NCBI GenBank assembly: GCA_004553625.1
Contig: SFKX01000018.1
Location: 1-55,863 of the forward strand
Length of the DNA stretch: 55,863 nt
Source: Clostridiales bacterium
GTDB lineage: Bacteria > Bacillota_A > Clostridia > Oscillospirales > Oscillospiraceae
Direction of reading: 5' to 3'
Both the position numbers and the translations under genes were made by a program. The stretch's first letter is position 1. Every line of letters begins with the position of its first letter. This document shows positions 39,017 to 46,569 of the stretch, piece after piece. Under the pieces are notes generated by a model, which was not told the origin of the DNA, did no database searches, and saw nothing but the letters and a program-made list of their open reading frames with translations.

Positions 39017-40455
39017 CAGTTCCTCCGCCAGGTGGAGGGGAGGAAGAGTATGAGCATGGGGTAGATCTCAAGCCTGCCCACGAGCATGTCAAAGGAAAGC
39101 AGCAGCTTCGAGAAGTCTGAGAACATCTCATAGTTGCCCATCGGCCCGACGAGGCCGATGCCGGGGCCTATGTTCGAGATGCAGGCGGAGACAGCGGAGA
39201 AGTTTGTCTCCAGGTCGAAGCCGTCCAGCGAAATGATGAGGGTGGAGATGAATGTGATGGCGATGTATACAGCGAAGAACACCAGCGTACAGCGGATAGT
39301 TGTGGCGTCCACGCTGTGGCCGCTCATACGAACGGAGACGGTGCGCCTGGGGTTGAGCATTTTGCCGACTTCCTCCGCGGCCGCTCTGGCGAGAATGACG
39401 ATACGGGAGACCTTGAGTCCGCCGCCCGTACTGCCAGCGGAGGCGCCAGTGAACATGAGCAGGATGAGCATGGCTTTGGAATAGGCCGGCCAGTGGTTAA
39501 AGTCCGCCGTGGCGAAGCCAGTCGTCGTCATGATGGACGATACCTGGAAGTAGGAGTAGCGCAGCGCGCGCCAGAAGCCGCCGTAGTTGTCCATGATGTT
39601 GAGGGCAATGGTGACGGTCCCGAAAGCGGCGAAGCCGAGGTAGAGGTGCAGCTCGGAATCCATCAGCGCCGGGCGGAATTTTTTCATCAGCAGAAGGAAG
39701 TATATGCTGAAGTTCACGCCGAAGAGCAGCATAAAGGTTGCCGTGACAAAGTCTATATACGCGCTGTCATAATAGCCGATCGACAGCGCCTTGACGCTGA
39801 AGCCTCCGGTGCCGGCAGTTGCCATGGCGTGGTTAATGGAGTCGAAGAAAGGCATCCCGCCGAGGCAGAGCAGGATGATGAGTATGACCGTAAGCGCGAT
39901 ATAGATGAGGTAGGTTATGGCGGAGCTGTGCCTAATCCTCGGCACGAGCTTGCCGACCTGAGGACCTGGGACCTCGGCGCGCATGATGTGCATACTGCGC
40001 TCTTCGGAGAGCGGGAGCACTGCCATGATGAAAACAAGGACGCCCATGCCGCCTATCCAGTGTGAGAGGCTGCGCCAGAGCAGCGAGGCGTTGCTCAGCT
40101 CCTCGACATTCACAAGTATGGAAGCGCCGGTCGTCGTGAAGCCGGAGACGATCTCGAAGAAGGCGTCCACATAGCTGGGGATCTCGCCGGAAAATACAAA
40201 GGGCAGCGCGCCGACGAGACTCATGAGCAGCCAGGACAGCGCAACGCTTACAAAGCCCTCCCTGGCATAGATATCGCCGTGCTTGAGCTTCGGCAGGGTC
40301 AGCAGAACCGCCAGCACCGCCGCGATCGCCATGGTCAGCAAAAATGAGACCGCGCTCTCGCCATAGACCGCGGCCGTTATCACAGGGCCGAGCATGAGCG
40401 CCGCCTCGACGCCCATGACTCTTCCCAGTATCTTCGATATCATCCTGTAGTTCAT
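39016..40455 (-). CDS. trkH: K+ uptake channel subunit TrkH/KtrB
   Basis: The membrane pore of a Trk/Ktr potassium uptake system, 479 residues. Four pore loops with selectivity-filter glycines are recognisable: GFTTTGAS, ATAGTGGFS, MTTTGFATAD and GASAGSTGGG. It is placed 8 bp after trkA in a two-gene minus-strand operon, giving a complete transporter. Confidence 0.95.
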   Translation of the reverse strand: MNYRMISKILGRVMGVEAALMLGPVITAAVYGESAVSFLLTMAIAAVLAVLLTLPKLKHGDIYAREGFVSVALSWLLMSLVGALPFVFSGEIPSYVDAFFEIVSGFTTTGASILVNVEELSNASLLWRSLSHWIGGMGVLVFIMAVLPLSEERSMHIMRAEVPGPQVGKLVPRIRHSSAITYLIYIALTVILIILLCLGGMPFFDSINHAMATAGTGGFSVKALSIGYYDSAYIDFVTATFMLLFGVNFSIYFLLLMKKFRPALMDSELHLYLGFAAFGTVTIALNIMDNYGGFWRALRYSYFQVSSIMTTTGFATADFNHWPAYSKAMLILLMFTGASAGSTGGGLKVSRIVILARAAAEEVGKMLNPRRTVSVRMSGHSVDATTIRCTLVFFAVYIAITFISTLIISLDGFDLETNFSAVSACISNIGPGIGLVGPMGNYEMFSDFSKLLLSFDMLVGRLEIYPMLILFLPSTWRRN

Positions 40456-40463
40456 CTGACGGC

Positions 40464-41825
40464 TTACTCCTCAAATATGTCGCCAAACCGCTGCATACCG
40501 AACTTCGTCGTCACCGCGATGACGCTGTCGTGTCTGCGTATGCTGTCTCCGCCGCCGGGGATTATGCATTCGTTTCCCCGGATGATCGCGCCGAGCAGCG
40601 TGTCACGGCGTATTCGCAGGTCTTTCAGGGGGATGCCCTGCCTTTCAGCATCGTTTCTGATGAAGAACTCCAGGACCTCGGCCTTGCCCTCTGCAATCTC
40701 GTGCAGGGACTCGATGCCGCTGGCGTCTATGGAGTTCTGCATGGCGCGGACGTAGCTGACGATACCGTCTGCCGCGATGTTTTTGGGAGTGACGAAGCTG
40801 TCCAGCTTGTGAGAATCGACCATCCTGCGGAAGCAGTCGTCGTTGACCTTGGTGATGACCTTGCCGACGCCGCTGCGCGCCGCGAACATGGAGGTGATGA
40901 TGTTGTCCTGGTCGCTGCCGGTGAGGGCGACGAAGGCGTCCGTTGTGCGGATGCCCTCCTCCTCGAGGAGCCTGGGGTCCGTACCGTCTCCAAGCAGCAC
41001 CTCGGCTTTGGGGAGGATGCCCTTGATGATCTCACAGTGGCTCTCGCTCCGCTCGATAATTTTGACACGCATACCAGCGTCCAGCAGCTGCGAACCGAGA
41101 TAAAGCGAGATCCGGCTGCCGCCGAGGATCATGACGTCTCTGACGCTGCGCTTGTAAGTGCCGGTAGCCTTGAAGAAGGCGCTCATAGCCGCTGGCGCGC
41201 CGACGACGTTCACAATGTCGCCCGCCTGGAGGACGTAATCGCCCTTCGGGATGATGACGTTCCCGCAGTGTTCAACCGCGCAAACGAGGATACCGCTGCC
41301 GTAGCGGTCACGCAGTTTCGAGAGGCGCAGGCCGCAGAGAGGGTTGCCCTCCTGCAGCGTGAAACCGACCATCTCGGCGCGCCCCTTTGCGAAGGACTCG
41401 ACCTTTGCCGCGGATGGGAAGCGCAGGATGCGCGATATCTCGGCGGCGGCGGCCTGTTCCGGGTTCAGCACCAGGGAAAGGCCAAGCTCGTCCTTGAGGA
41501 ACACCATCTGCCGGAAATACTCCATCGTGCGCACGCGTGCGACGGTGTTCTTGACGCCCAGCTTCTTGCCTGTGAGGCAGCAGAGCATATTAACGGAGTC
41601 GTCGCTCGTGACGGCTATGAGCAGGTCCGCGTCTCCCACGCCGGCCTCGGTCAGGACGGTGTAGTCCGCGCCATTGCCGAAGAGCACCATGGCGTCCACG
41701 CAGTTGGACACCTCGCCCAAGCGCCCGGCGTTATTGTCCACGACTGTGATATCGTGGCCTTCCTCGACCAGGCGCGCAGCGATCTCCTGACCCATTCTGC
41801 CCGCGCCGACGAGAATGATCTTCAT
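40464..41825 (-). CDS. trkA: K+ uptake regulatory subunit TrkA
   Basis: A peripheral regulatory subunit with two RCK modules. The first NAD-binding site is IILVGAGRMGQEIAARL (residue 3 on), the second starts at MILGGSRISLYLGSQL (~residue 232); each is followed by a TrkA-C domain. The 453-residue length matches duplicated TrkA proteins, not single-domain KtrA. It precedes trkH. Confidence 0.96.
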   Translation of the reverse strand: MKIILVGAGRMGQEIAARLVEEGHDITVVDNNAGRLGEVSNCVDAMVLFGNGADYTVLTEAGVGDADLLIAVTSDDSVNMLCCLTGKKLGVKNTVARVRTMEYFRQMVFLKDELGLSLVLNPEQAAAAEISRILRFPSAAKVESFAKGRAEMVGFTLQEGNPLCGLRLSKLRDRYGSGILVCAVEHCGNVIIPKGDYVLQAGDIVNVVGAPAAMSAFFKATGTYKRSVRDVMILGGSRISLYLGSQLLDAGMRVKIIERSESHCEIIKGILPKAEVLLGDGTDPRLLEEEGIRTTDAFVALTGSDQDNIITSMFAARSGVGKVITKVNDDCFRRMVDSHKLDSFVTPKNIAADGIVSYVRAMQNSIDASGIESLHEIAEGKAEVLEFFIRNDAERQGIPLKDLRIRRDTLLGAIIRGNECIIPGGGDSIRRHDSVIAVTTKFGMQRFGDIFEE

Positions 41826-41845
41826 AGTCCCTTACGCTCCCTGAA

Positions 41846-42817
41846 TTATTGAGATATTTTCTTGCGCCTGCGGCGGTTTCTGCCGCGGCTGCGCGGCTGC
41901 GCAGACTTTGCGGCGTAGAAGCTCTGCATATCCTCGTCCGCCCGGTAGGCGAGGCGCCCGGCTGAATAGCCGTCCTCGGTGTGCTTAAACTTGATACGCA
42001 GCAGCAGCTTGCCGTCCTGCGGACACTCGGCCAGGCACATATACCTGTGGTCGCCCTGATTTACCCACTTGGAAAACTCCAGCGCCGCGCCGCAGATCGG
42101 GCAGGCAGGCGCGGAGAGCTTGGCGTCCGCAAAGGCGTCTCCCTTGGAGACGTAGCCGCTGAATGCAGCGTGGTCGATGGGCTCCGGACCGTCCTGACGC
42201 GGTTTCTTCTCCTTGCCTGAGCGCCGCGCGAGCAGCTCGGCTGCGTCCGCATATTGCTTCATGCCCAGTTCCATGTCCAGGCGAGAGCAGACCAGGCCGG
42301 TGTTGTAGGCGTCGCCCAGTGCGTCGTGCGCGACGCGCGTCTGTTCAATGCCGAAGTGCTCCATCGCCGTGGCCAGGGACTTCTGATTCTTGTCCCCGTC
42401 CGTCTGGAGGTTGTATATGAGCTGGAGGTTCACCCAGCCGGATATCCAGTCCCAATCCAGGTCGTGGATGATGATATTCTGTTCCATTATCCCCTGGTCG
42501 TCGTAGCCCCAGGTGAGGAAGGTCACGCCGTCGCCGCACCATTCGCGGAACTGGGCTAGCGCCTCCGGGAAGGAGACGCCGTGCGAGAGCCGCTCCTTAT
42601 CGAAGCCGGTGAGCTTTTTGACCTTGTAGTGCATCCTTTTGAAGTAGACGGGCTTGACGTCTATCTGAAACTCCTCTCCCGGAGTCATGTCCTCATTCAG
42701 CCTGACGGCGCCGATCTGTATGATCTCGCCGCGGAGATGGATGGGCAGCTTGTTGAATACGGAGGACTTGGAGCTCATCGCCTGGTTCCACTCCAGGTCC
42801 ACCACGACATAATTCAT
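41846..42817 (-). CDS. DEDDh 3'-5' exonuclease with C-terminal zinc-ribbon-like region
   Basis: An ERI-1/KapD-like exonuclease of 323 residues. The first motif VVDLEWNQ supplies Asp and Glu, the middle region TWGYDDQGIMEQN the next Asp, and RVAHDALGDAYNT the His-x4-Asp of DEDDh enzymes. After the ~200-residue nuclease domain comes a segment with CPICGA and CLAEC (a possible zinc ribbon) and a very basic end (RSRGRNRRRRKK), suggesting RNA or DNA binding. ATG 42817 is preceded by GGGGACGG and has its own promoter upstream. The substrate is unknown. Confidence 0.85.
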   Translation of the reverse strand: MNYVVVDLEWNQAMSSKSSVFNKLPIHLRGEIIQIGAVRLNEDMTPGEEFQIDVKPVYFKRMHYKVKKLTGFDKERLSHGVSFPEALAQFREWCGDGVTFLTWGYDDQGIMEQNIIIHDLDWDWISGWVNLQLIYNLQTDGDKNQKSLATAMEHFGIEQTRVAHDALGDAYNTGLVCSRLDMELGMKQYADAAELLARRSGKEKKPRQDGPEPIDHAAFSGYVSKGDAFADAKLSAPACPICGAALEFSKWVNQGDHRYMCLAECPQDGKLLLRIKFKHTEDGYSAGRLAYRADEDMQSFYAAKSAQPRSRGRNRRRRKKISQ

Positions 42818-42854
42818 ACGAATACCGTCCCCTTTTCCCAAACACAGTCAAATC

Positions 42855-42883
42855 ATTATAGCACAGCGTCTTACATATATCAA
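42855..42883 (-). promoter_or_regulatory. Promoter of the exonuclease gene
   Basis: On the minus strand TTGATA (42878-42883) and TATAAT (42855-42860) are 17 bp apart, about 38 bp before the ATG. The -35 overlaps the final stop codon of the upstream lgt-like pseudogene. Confidence 0.85.
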
Positions 42884-43659
42884 TCGGGCATTTTGCGCCT
42901 TTTGCGTATAAAAAAGCATAAAGATGCGAGCAAAAAGGCCGCTATGCCCAGCCATTGGGAGGTGGAGAGCCCCAGAAACGCGCCCCTTTCCGCGTCCCCG
43001 CGCCAGAACTCCAGGACGAAGCGGAAGGGCGAATAGCAGAGGATATAGAACTCCGCGGCGAAGGGCGCGCGTGCGGGCGCGGCCGTGAACCACAGCAGCA
43101 GGAAAAACAGCGCGAGCTGGGCGGCGGCCTAGAAGAGCTGGACGGGCAGGAGCGGCACGCCCGACGGCGCGCCCAGAGAGGCCTCCGGGAACACGACGGC
43201 GAGGCAGGACGAGGACTCCACGCCCCAGCAGCATCCCGCGCAGAAGCAGCCGACTCTGCCCAGCGCGCCGATGAGCGGTATGCATGGCACGAGCAGCGGC
43301 AAAAAGTCCGCAAACCGGACGCGGTAGGCCCGCGCGCTCAGGTACGCCGCGGGAAGCGCGCCCAGGACTCCGCCGAAAAACACGAGCCCGCCCGACAGAT
43401 AGCCGAAGAGCTCCTCCACGCCCGCCCCGGAGCGGATGAGCGCAAGAAGCTCGGGCAGGACGGTGAGGATATAGACCAGTTTTGCGCCCAGGAGAGCGCC
43501 CAGGACGGCAAAGACATAGATATACACGGCGTCGTCGCGCTTGAGCGAGAAGCGCGGCGCGCGCAGCAGGATGAACAAAAGCCCCAGCAGAAAGCCGAGG
43601 ACGCCCAAAAGCCCGTACATGGGCAGGGTGCGGCCGAAGATGCGGATGAATGGAAGCAT
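42880..43659 (-). pseudogene. lgt-like prolipoprotein diacylglyceryl transferase, interrupted by one TAG
   Basis: Read through, the frame gives about 259 residues with the Lgt fold: several membrane helices, YLSGGLVFFGGVLGA, and GRVGCFCAGCCWG (the Arg-containing Lgt signature). At 43129-43131 an in-frame TAG follows PVQLF, where relatives have a Glu codon (PxQLYE), so one G-to-T change from GAG would explain it. The same frame then continues intact with AAAQLALFFLLLW and FYILCYSPFRFVLEFWRG to the natural TGA at 42880. The upstream piece alone (176 residues) lacks the last helices. A terminator lies just before its start and no promoter is visible. It may be a recent pseudogene, a paralogue under decay, or a sequencing error. 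Confidence 0.82.
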
Positions 43660-43670
43660 GGCGGCTCCTT

Positions 43671-43707
43671 AAAAAAACAGTGTAACGGGGGAAGGCCCGT
43701 TACACTG
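43671..43707 (-). terminator. Terminator of the DUF4190 gene
   Basis: CAGTGTAACGGG (43678-43689) pairs with CCCGTTACACTG (43696-43707), followed on the minus strand by TTTTTTT. It lies between the DUF4190 gene and the lgt-like pseudogene and should block read-through into the latter. Confidence 0.92.
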
Positions 43708-43727
43708 AGAGTTGACGCCGGAAGGGC

Positions 43728-44030
43728 TCAGAAATGCATGAAAGAGGCGAGGCCGAAGGTGCCGATGCAGGCGACGCAGGCGATGAAGATGAGCGCCCCG
43801 CCGATGAGCGCGATGAGCGAAAGGACAAAGCCTGCGGTGCGCATGGGTCCGTTGTAGCCGAGCTGCTTGGACTTTGATGCGTAGACCAGACCGACTATGC
43901 TGAGCACGACGGAGATGATGCTGGAATAGCCGAAAAACCAGAGCAGGACTGCGATGACGCCCATTATCAGGCTGACGACAGCCTCGTTCTGGCCGGGGAC
44001 CTGTCCGCTTTGGTTGTTATTATCGTACAC
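43728..44030 (-). CDS. Small DUF4190-type membrane protein
   Basis: A 100-residue protein with an Asn/Gln-rich N-terminus (MYDNNNQSGQVPGQNE) and two long hydrophobic stretches (residues ~18-50 and ~62-95), with YASKSKQLGYNG in the loop between them, as in DUF4190 proteins. It starts at GTG 44030 after AAGGAGGG. It has its own promoter (TTGACA/TAAATT) and terminator, so it is a single-gene unit. Function unknown. Confidence 0.8.
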   Translation of the reverse strand: MYDNNNQSGQVPGQNEAVVSLIMGVIAVLLWFFGYSSIISVVLSIVGLVYASKSKQLGYNGPMRTAGFVLSLIALIGGALIFIACVACIGTFGLASFMHF

Positions 44031-44057
44031 TGTAAAACCCTCCTTGTTTTCAGCTTC

Positions 44058-44086
44058 AATTTACCATTTGCCCCGCTGCTTGTCAA
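44058..44086 (-). promoter_or_regulatory. Promoter of the DUF4190 gene
   Basis: On the minus strand TTGACA (44081-44086) and TAAATT (44058-44063) are 17 bp apart, about 28 bp before the GTG start. It is back-to-back with the ddl promoter. Confidence 0.75.
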
Positions 44087-44131
44087 TAGAAGTCGAAGTT
44101 TGCGGCGGGGTGTGGGAGCGCGGTAAATGGT

Positions 44132-44160
44132 TTGAAATGAGCGGCATATTATGCTATACT
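44132..44160 (+). promoter_or_regulatory. Promoter of the ddl-murF-comEC-holA block
   Basis: TTGAAA (44132-44137), a 17-bp spacer and TATACT (44155-44160) lie 29 bp before the ddl ATG. Tight overlaps downstream suggest it drives genes to rnmV. Confidence 0.75.
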
Positions 44161-44189
44161 CGCAGTATTGTGGAAAGAGGTGTTTGTTT

Positions 44190-45236
44190 ATGAATATAGT
44201 GGTGCTCTGCGGCGGGCTTTCGCCGGAGCGGAACGTCTCGCTCTCGAGCGGGACGAAGATAGCCTCTGCGCTGATGGACCTGGGTCACAAGGTCGTGCTG
44301 GTGGATATGTTTTTCGGCCTGGAGGACTACGCAGGCGGGCTGGAAGGCATCTTCGACGCGCCCCCGGCCCTGGGCGGCACGCGCATAGACGAGGCCGCGC
44401 CGGACCTGGAGGTGGTCCGCGCCTCGCGGAAGCTGCGGTCGGATTCGATGTTCGGGGACAGGGTCCTCGAGGTCTGCGGCATGGCGGACATAGTTTTCAT
44501 GGCCCTGCACGGCCGCTGCGGCGAGGACGGAAAGGTCCAGGCCGCCTTTGACCTGCTGGGGATTAAATATACCGGCAGCGGCCACCTGGGCAGCGCCATC
44601 GCAATGGATAAGGACCTGACGAAGCGCGTCGTGGCGCCGCTCGGTGTCCTGACGCCGGAGTGGAAGCTCTACGACAGCCGCTCGCTCGAGCCGGAAAAGG
44701 TCTGCGCCGAGTGCGCCCTGCCCTGCGTGGTGAAGCCGGTGGACTCCGGCTCCAGCATCGGCGTGGACATCGCCCGCACACGGGAGGAGCTGCTGAACGC
44801 CTTGGCAAAGGCCGCGGCCGAGGGCGGCTCCGTGGTGGTCGAGCGCTACATAGAGGGCCGAGAGATACAGATAGGCATCCTGGACGGCAGACCCCTGCCC
44901 AGCATAGAGATAAGGCCGCTCACCGGCTTTTACGACTATAAGAACAAATACCAGCCCGGCGCGGCGGAGGAGATAACCCCCGCGCCCATCCCCGCGGAAG
45001 CCGAGGAGCGCCTGGCGAAAGCAGCGCTCACCGTATATGATGCGCTGGGGCTCTCGGCCTATTCCCGCGCAGACTTCATTTATGACGCAGAGGGGAAGTT
45101 TTGGTTCCTGGAGATAAACACCCTGCCGGGCATGACTCCGACGAGCCTGGTCCCGCAGGAGGCCGCCGTGCTCGGCATATCCTATCCCGAGCTGTGCCAG
45201 AGGATAATAGATTCCTCTATGGAGAAGTACGCATGA
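44190..45236 (+). CDS. ddl: D-alanine--D-alanine ligase
   Basis: Ddl joins two D-alanines for peptidoglycan precursors. The 348-residue ATP-grasp protein has LCGGLSPERNVSLSSG at the start (ATG 44190, after AAAGAGG), HGRCGEDGKVQ, PCVVKPVDSGSSIGV, the omega-loop FYDYKNKYQPG typical of D-Ala specificity, and the metal-binding EINTLPGMT. It ends in an ATGA overlap with murF. Confidence 0.96.
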   Translation: MNIVVLCGGLSPERNVSLSSGTKIASALMDLGHKVVLVDMFFGLEDYAGGLEGIFDAPPALGGTRIDEAAPDLEVVRASRKLRSDSMFGDRVLEVCGMADIVFMALHGRCGEDGKVQAAFDLLGIKYTGSGHLGSAIAMDKDLTKRVVAPLGVLTPEWKLYDSRSLEPEKVCAECALPCVVKPVDSGSSIGVDIARTREELLNALAKAAAEGGSVVVERYIEGREIQIGILDGRPLPSIEIRPLTGFYDYKNKYQPGAAEEITPAPIPAEAEERLAKAALTVYDALGLSAYSRADFIYDAEGKFWFLEINTLPGMTPTSLVPQEAAVLGISYPELCQRIIDSSMEKYA

Positions 45237-46555
45237 TTGGCATGACGGTGTCGAAGGTCGCGGAATACACGGGCGGGACGCTGCACGGAGGCGGAGGCGA
45301 GCGCGAGGTGCTGGGCGCGGTCCGGGATAACCGCGAGGTAACGCCGGGCCTGATGTTCTGCGCCCTGCCCGGCGCGCGCGTGGACGGCCACGACTTCATC
45401 GGTGCGGCGCTTGAAGCCGGCGCGCCCTGCTGCCTGGCGCAGAGGGTGCCGGAGGGCGTCGCGGGTCCTGTCATAACTGTGCCGGACGTGGCCCGGGCGA
45501 TGGCGGAGCTGGCCTCCGCCTGCCGCGGCGCGGTAAAGGTCCCGGTGGTGGGCGTAACGGGCAGCTCCGGCAAGACCACGGCCAAGGAGATGATAGCCCG
45601 CGTCCTGGGCCGGAAGTTCCGCACGCTCAAGACGGAAAAGAACTTCAACAACGAGCTGGGCGTCCCGCTGACGCTCTTCCGCATTGGCCCGGAGACGGAG
45701 GCCGCGGTGGTGGAGCTGGGCATCAGCAATTTCGGTGAGATGCACAGGCTGGGCGCGATGGCTAGGCCGGACATAGCGGTGTATACGCTCATCGGCCGCT
45801 CGCACCTGGAAGCGCTGGGCGACCGCCGCGGCGTCCTGCGGGCCAAGACGGAGCTGCTGGAACACATGCCGGAGAACGGGCTCGTCATCGTGAACGGGGA
45901 CGACGACCTGCTCGCGGGGCTCGAGTGCCGGCAGAGGAAGCTCTGCTTCGGCCTGGACGAAGGCTGCGACGTGCGCGCGGAAAACTACCGCTGCCTGGGC
46001 GCGGAGGGCTCGAGCTTCACCGTGGTGAGCGGGGAGCACAGGATAAATACGCGCGTGTCGGCCTACGGGCGGCACATGGTATACGCGGCGCTGGCCGCCG
46101 CGGCGGTGGGCATCGAGCTGGGCGTGCCGGACGCGGAGATAGCCGCGGGCATAGCCGAGTACGAGCCGGTGGGCCGCCGTGCCAGCGTCATAGACACGGG
46201 GAAGATAACGATAATAGACGACTGCTACAACGCGAACCCGGACTCAACGCAGATGGCGATAAAATCCGCCTCTGACCTGGGCGGAAGGCTGGTCTGCATC
46301 CTGGGAGATATGCTGGAGCTGGGCGAGCGGAGCGAGGAATTCCACATCGAGACCGGCAGGGCGGCGCTGGAAGCGGGCGCGCTGCTGCTCACGAGCGGGC
46401 CGCAGGCCGCGGCCATGGGCGGCAGGCACTACGCGGGCAAAGCGGAGCTCATAGCCGACCTGCCGAATCAGATACGCCCCGGAGACAGGGTCCTGGTGAA
46501 GGCCTCGCACTCCATGGCCTTTGAGGACGTCACCGAGGCGCTCAAGGAGCTGTAA
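45233..46555 (+). CDS. murF: UDP-N-acetylmuramoyl-tripeptide--D-Ala-D-Ala ligase
   Basis: MurF adds the D-Ala-D-Ala dipeptide made by the neighbouring Ddl. The 440-residue protein has the P-loop GVTGSSGKTTAKEM (residue ~103), the KTEKNFNNELGVPLTL motif, and the C-terminal DDCYNANPDSTQMAI with DMLELGERSE. ATG 45233 overlaps the ddl stop, with GGAGAAG upstream; ATG 45242 is an alternative. Confidence 0.96.
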   Translation: MIGMTVSKVAEYTGGTLHGGGGEREVLGAVRDNREVTPGLMFCALPGARVDGHDFIGAALEAGAPCCLAQRVPEGVAGPVITVPDVARAMAELASACRGAVKVPVVGVTGSSGKTTAKEMIARVLGRKFRTLKTEKNFNNELGVPLTLFRIGPETEAAVVELGISNFGEMHRLGAMARPDIAVYTLIGRSHLEALGDRRGVLRAKTELLEHMPENGLVIVNGDDDLLAGLECRQRKLCFGLDEGCDVRAENYRCLGAEGSSFTVVSGEHRINTRVSAYGRHMVYAALAAAAVGIELGVPDAEIAAGIAEYEPVGRRASVIDTGKITIIDDCYNANPDSTQMAIKSASDLGGRLVCILGDMLELGERSEEFHIETGRAALEAGALLLTSGPQAAAMGGRHYAGKAELIADLPNQIRPGDRVLVKASHSMAFEDVTEALKEL

Positions 46556-46569
46556 AAGCGGGTGATGTG

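Noticed and set aside
43129..43131. Programmed TAG read-through or pyrrolysine in the lgt-like gene
   Set aside because: The TAG replaces a conserved Glu codon, no read-through signal is seen, and no other gene here uses internal TAG; a point mutation is simpler.
44190..45236. D-Ala--D-Lac ligase (vancomycin resistance type)
   Set aside because: The omega-loop YDYxxKY pattern and linkage with murF fit a normal D-Ala--D-Ala ligase; no vanH or vanX genes are nearby.
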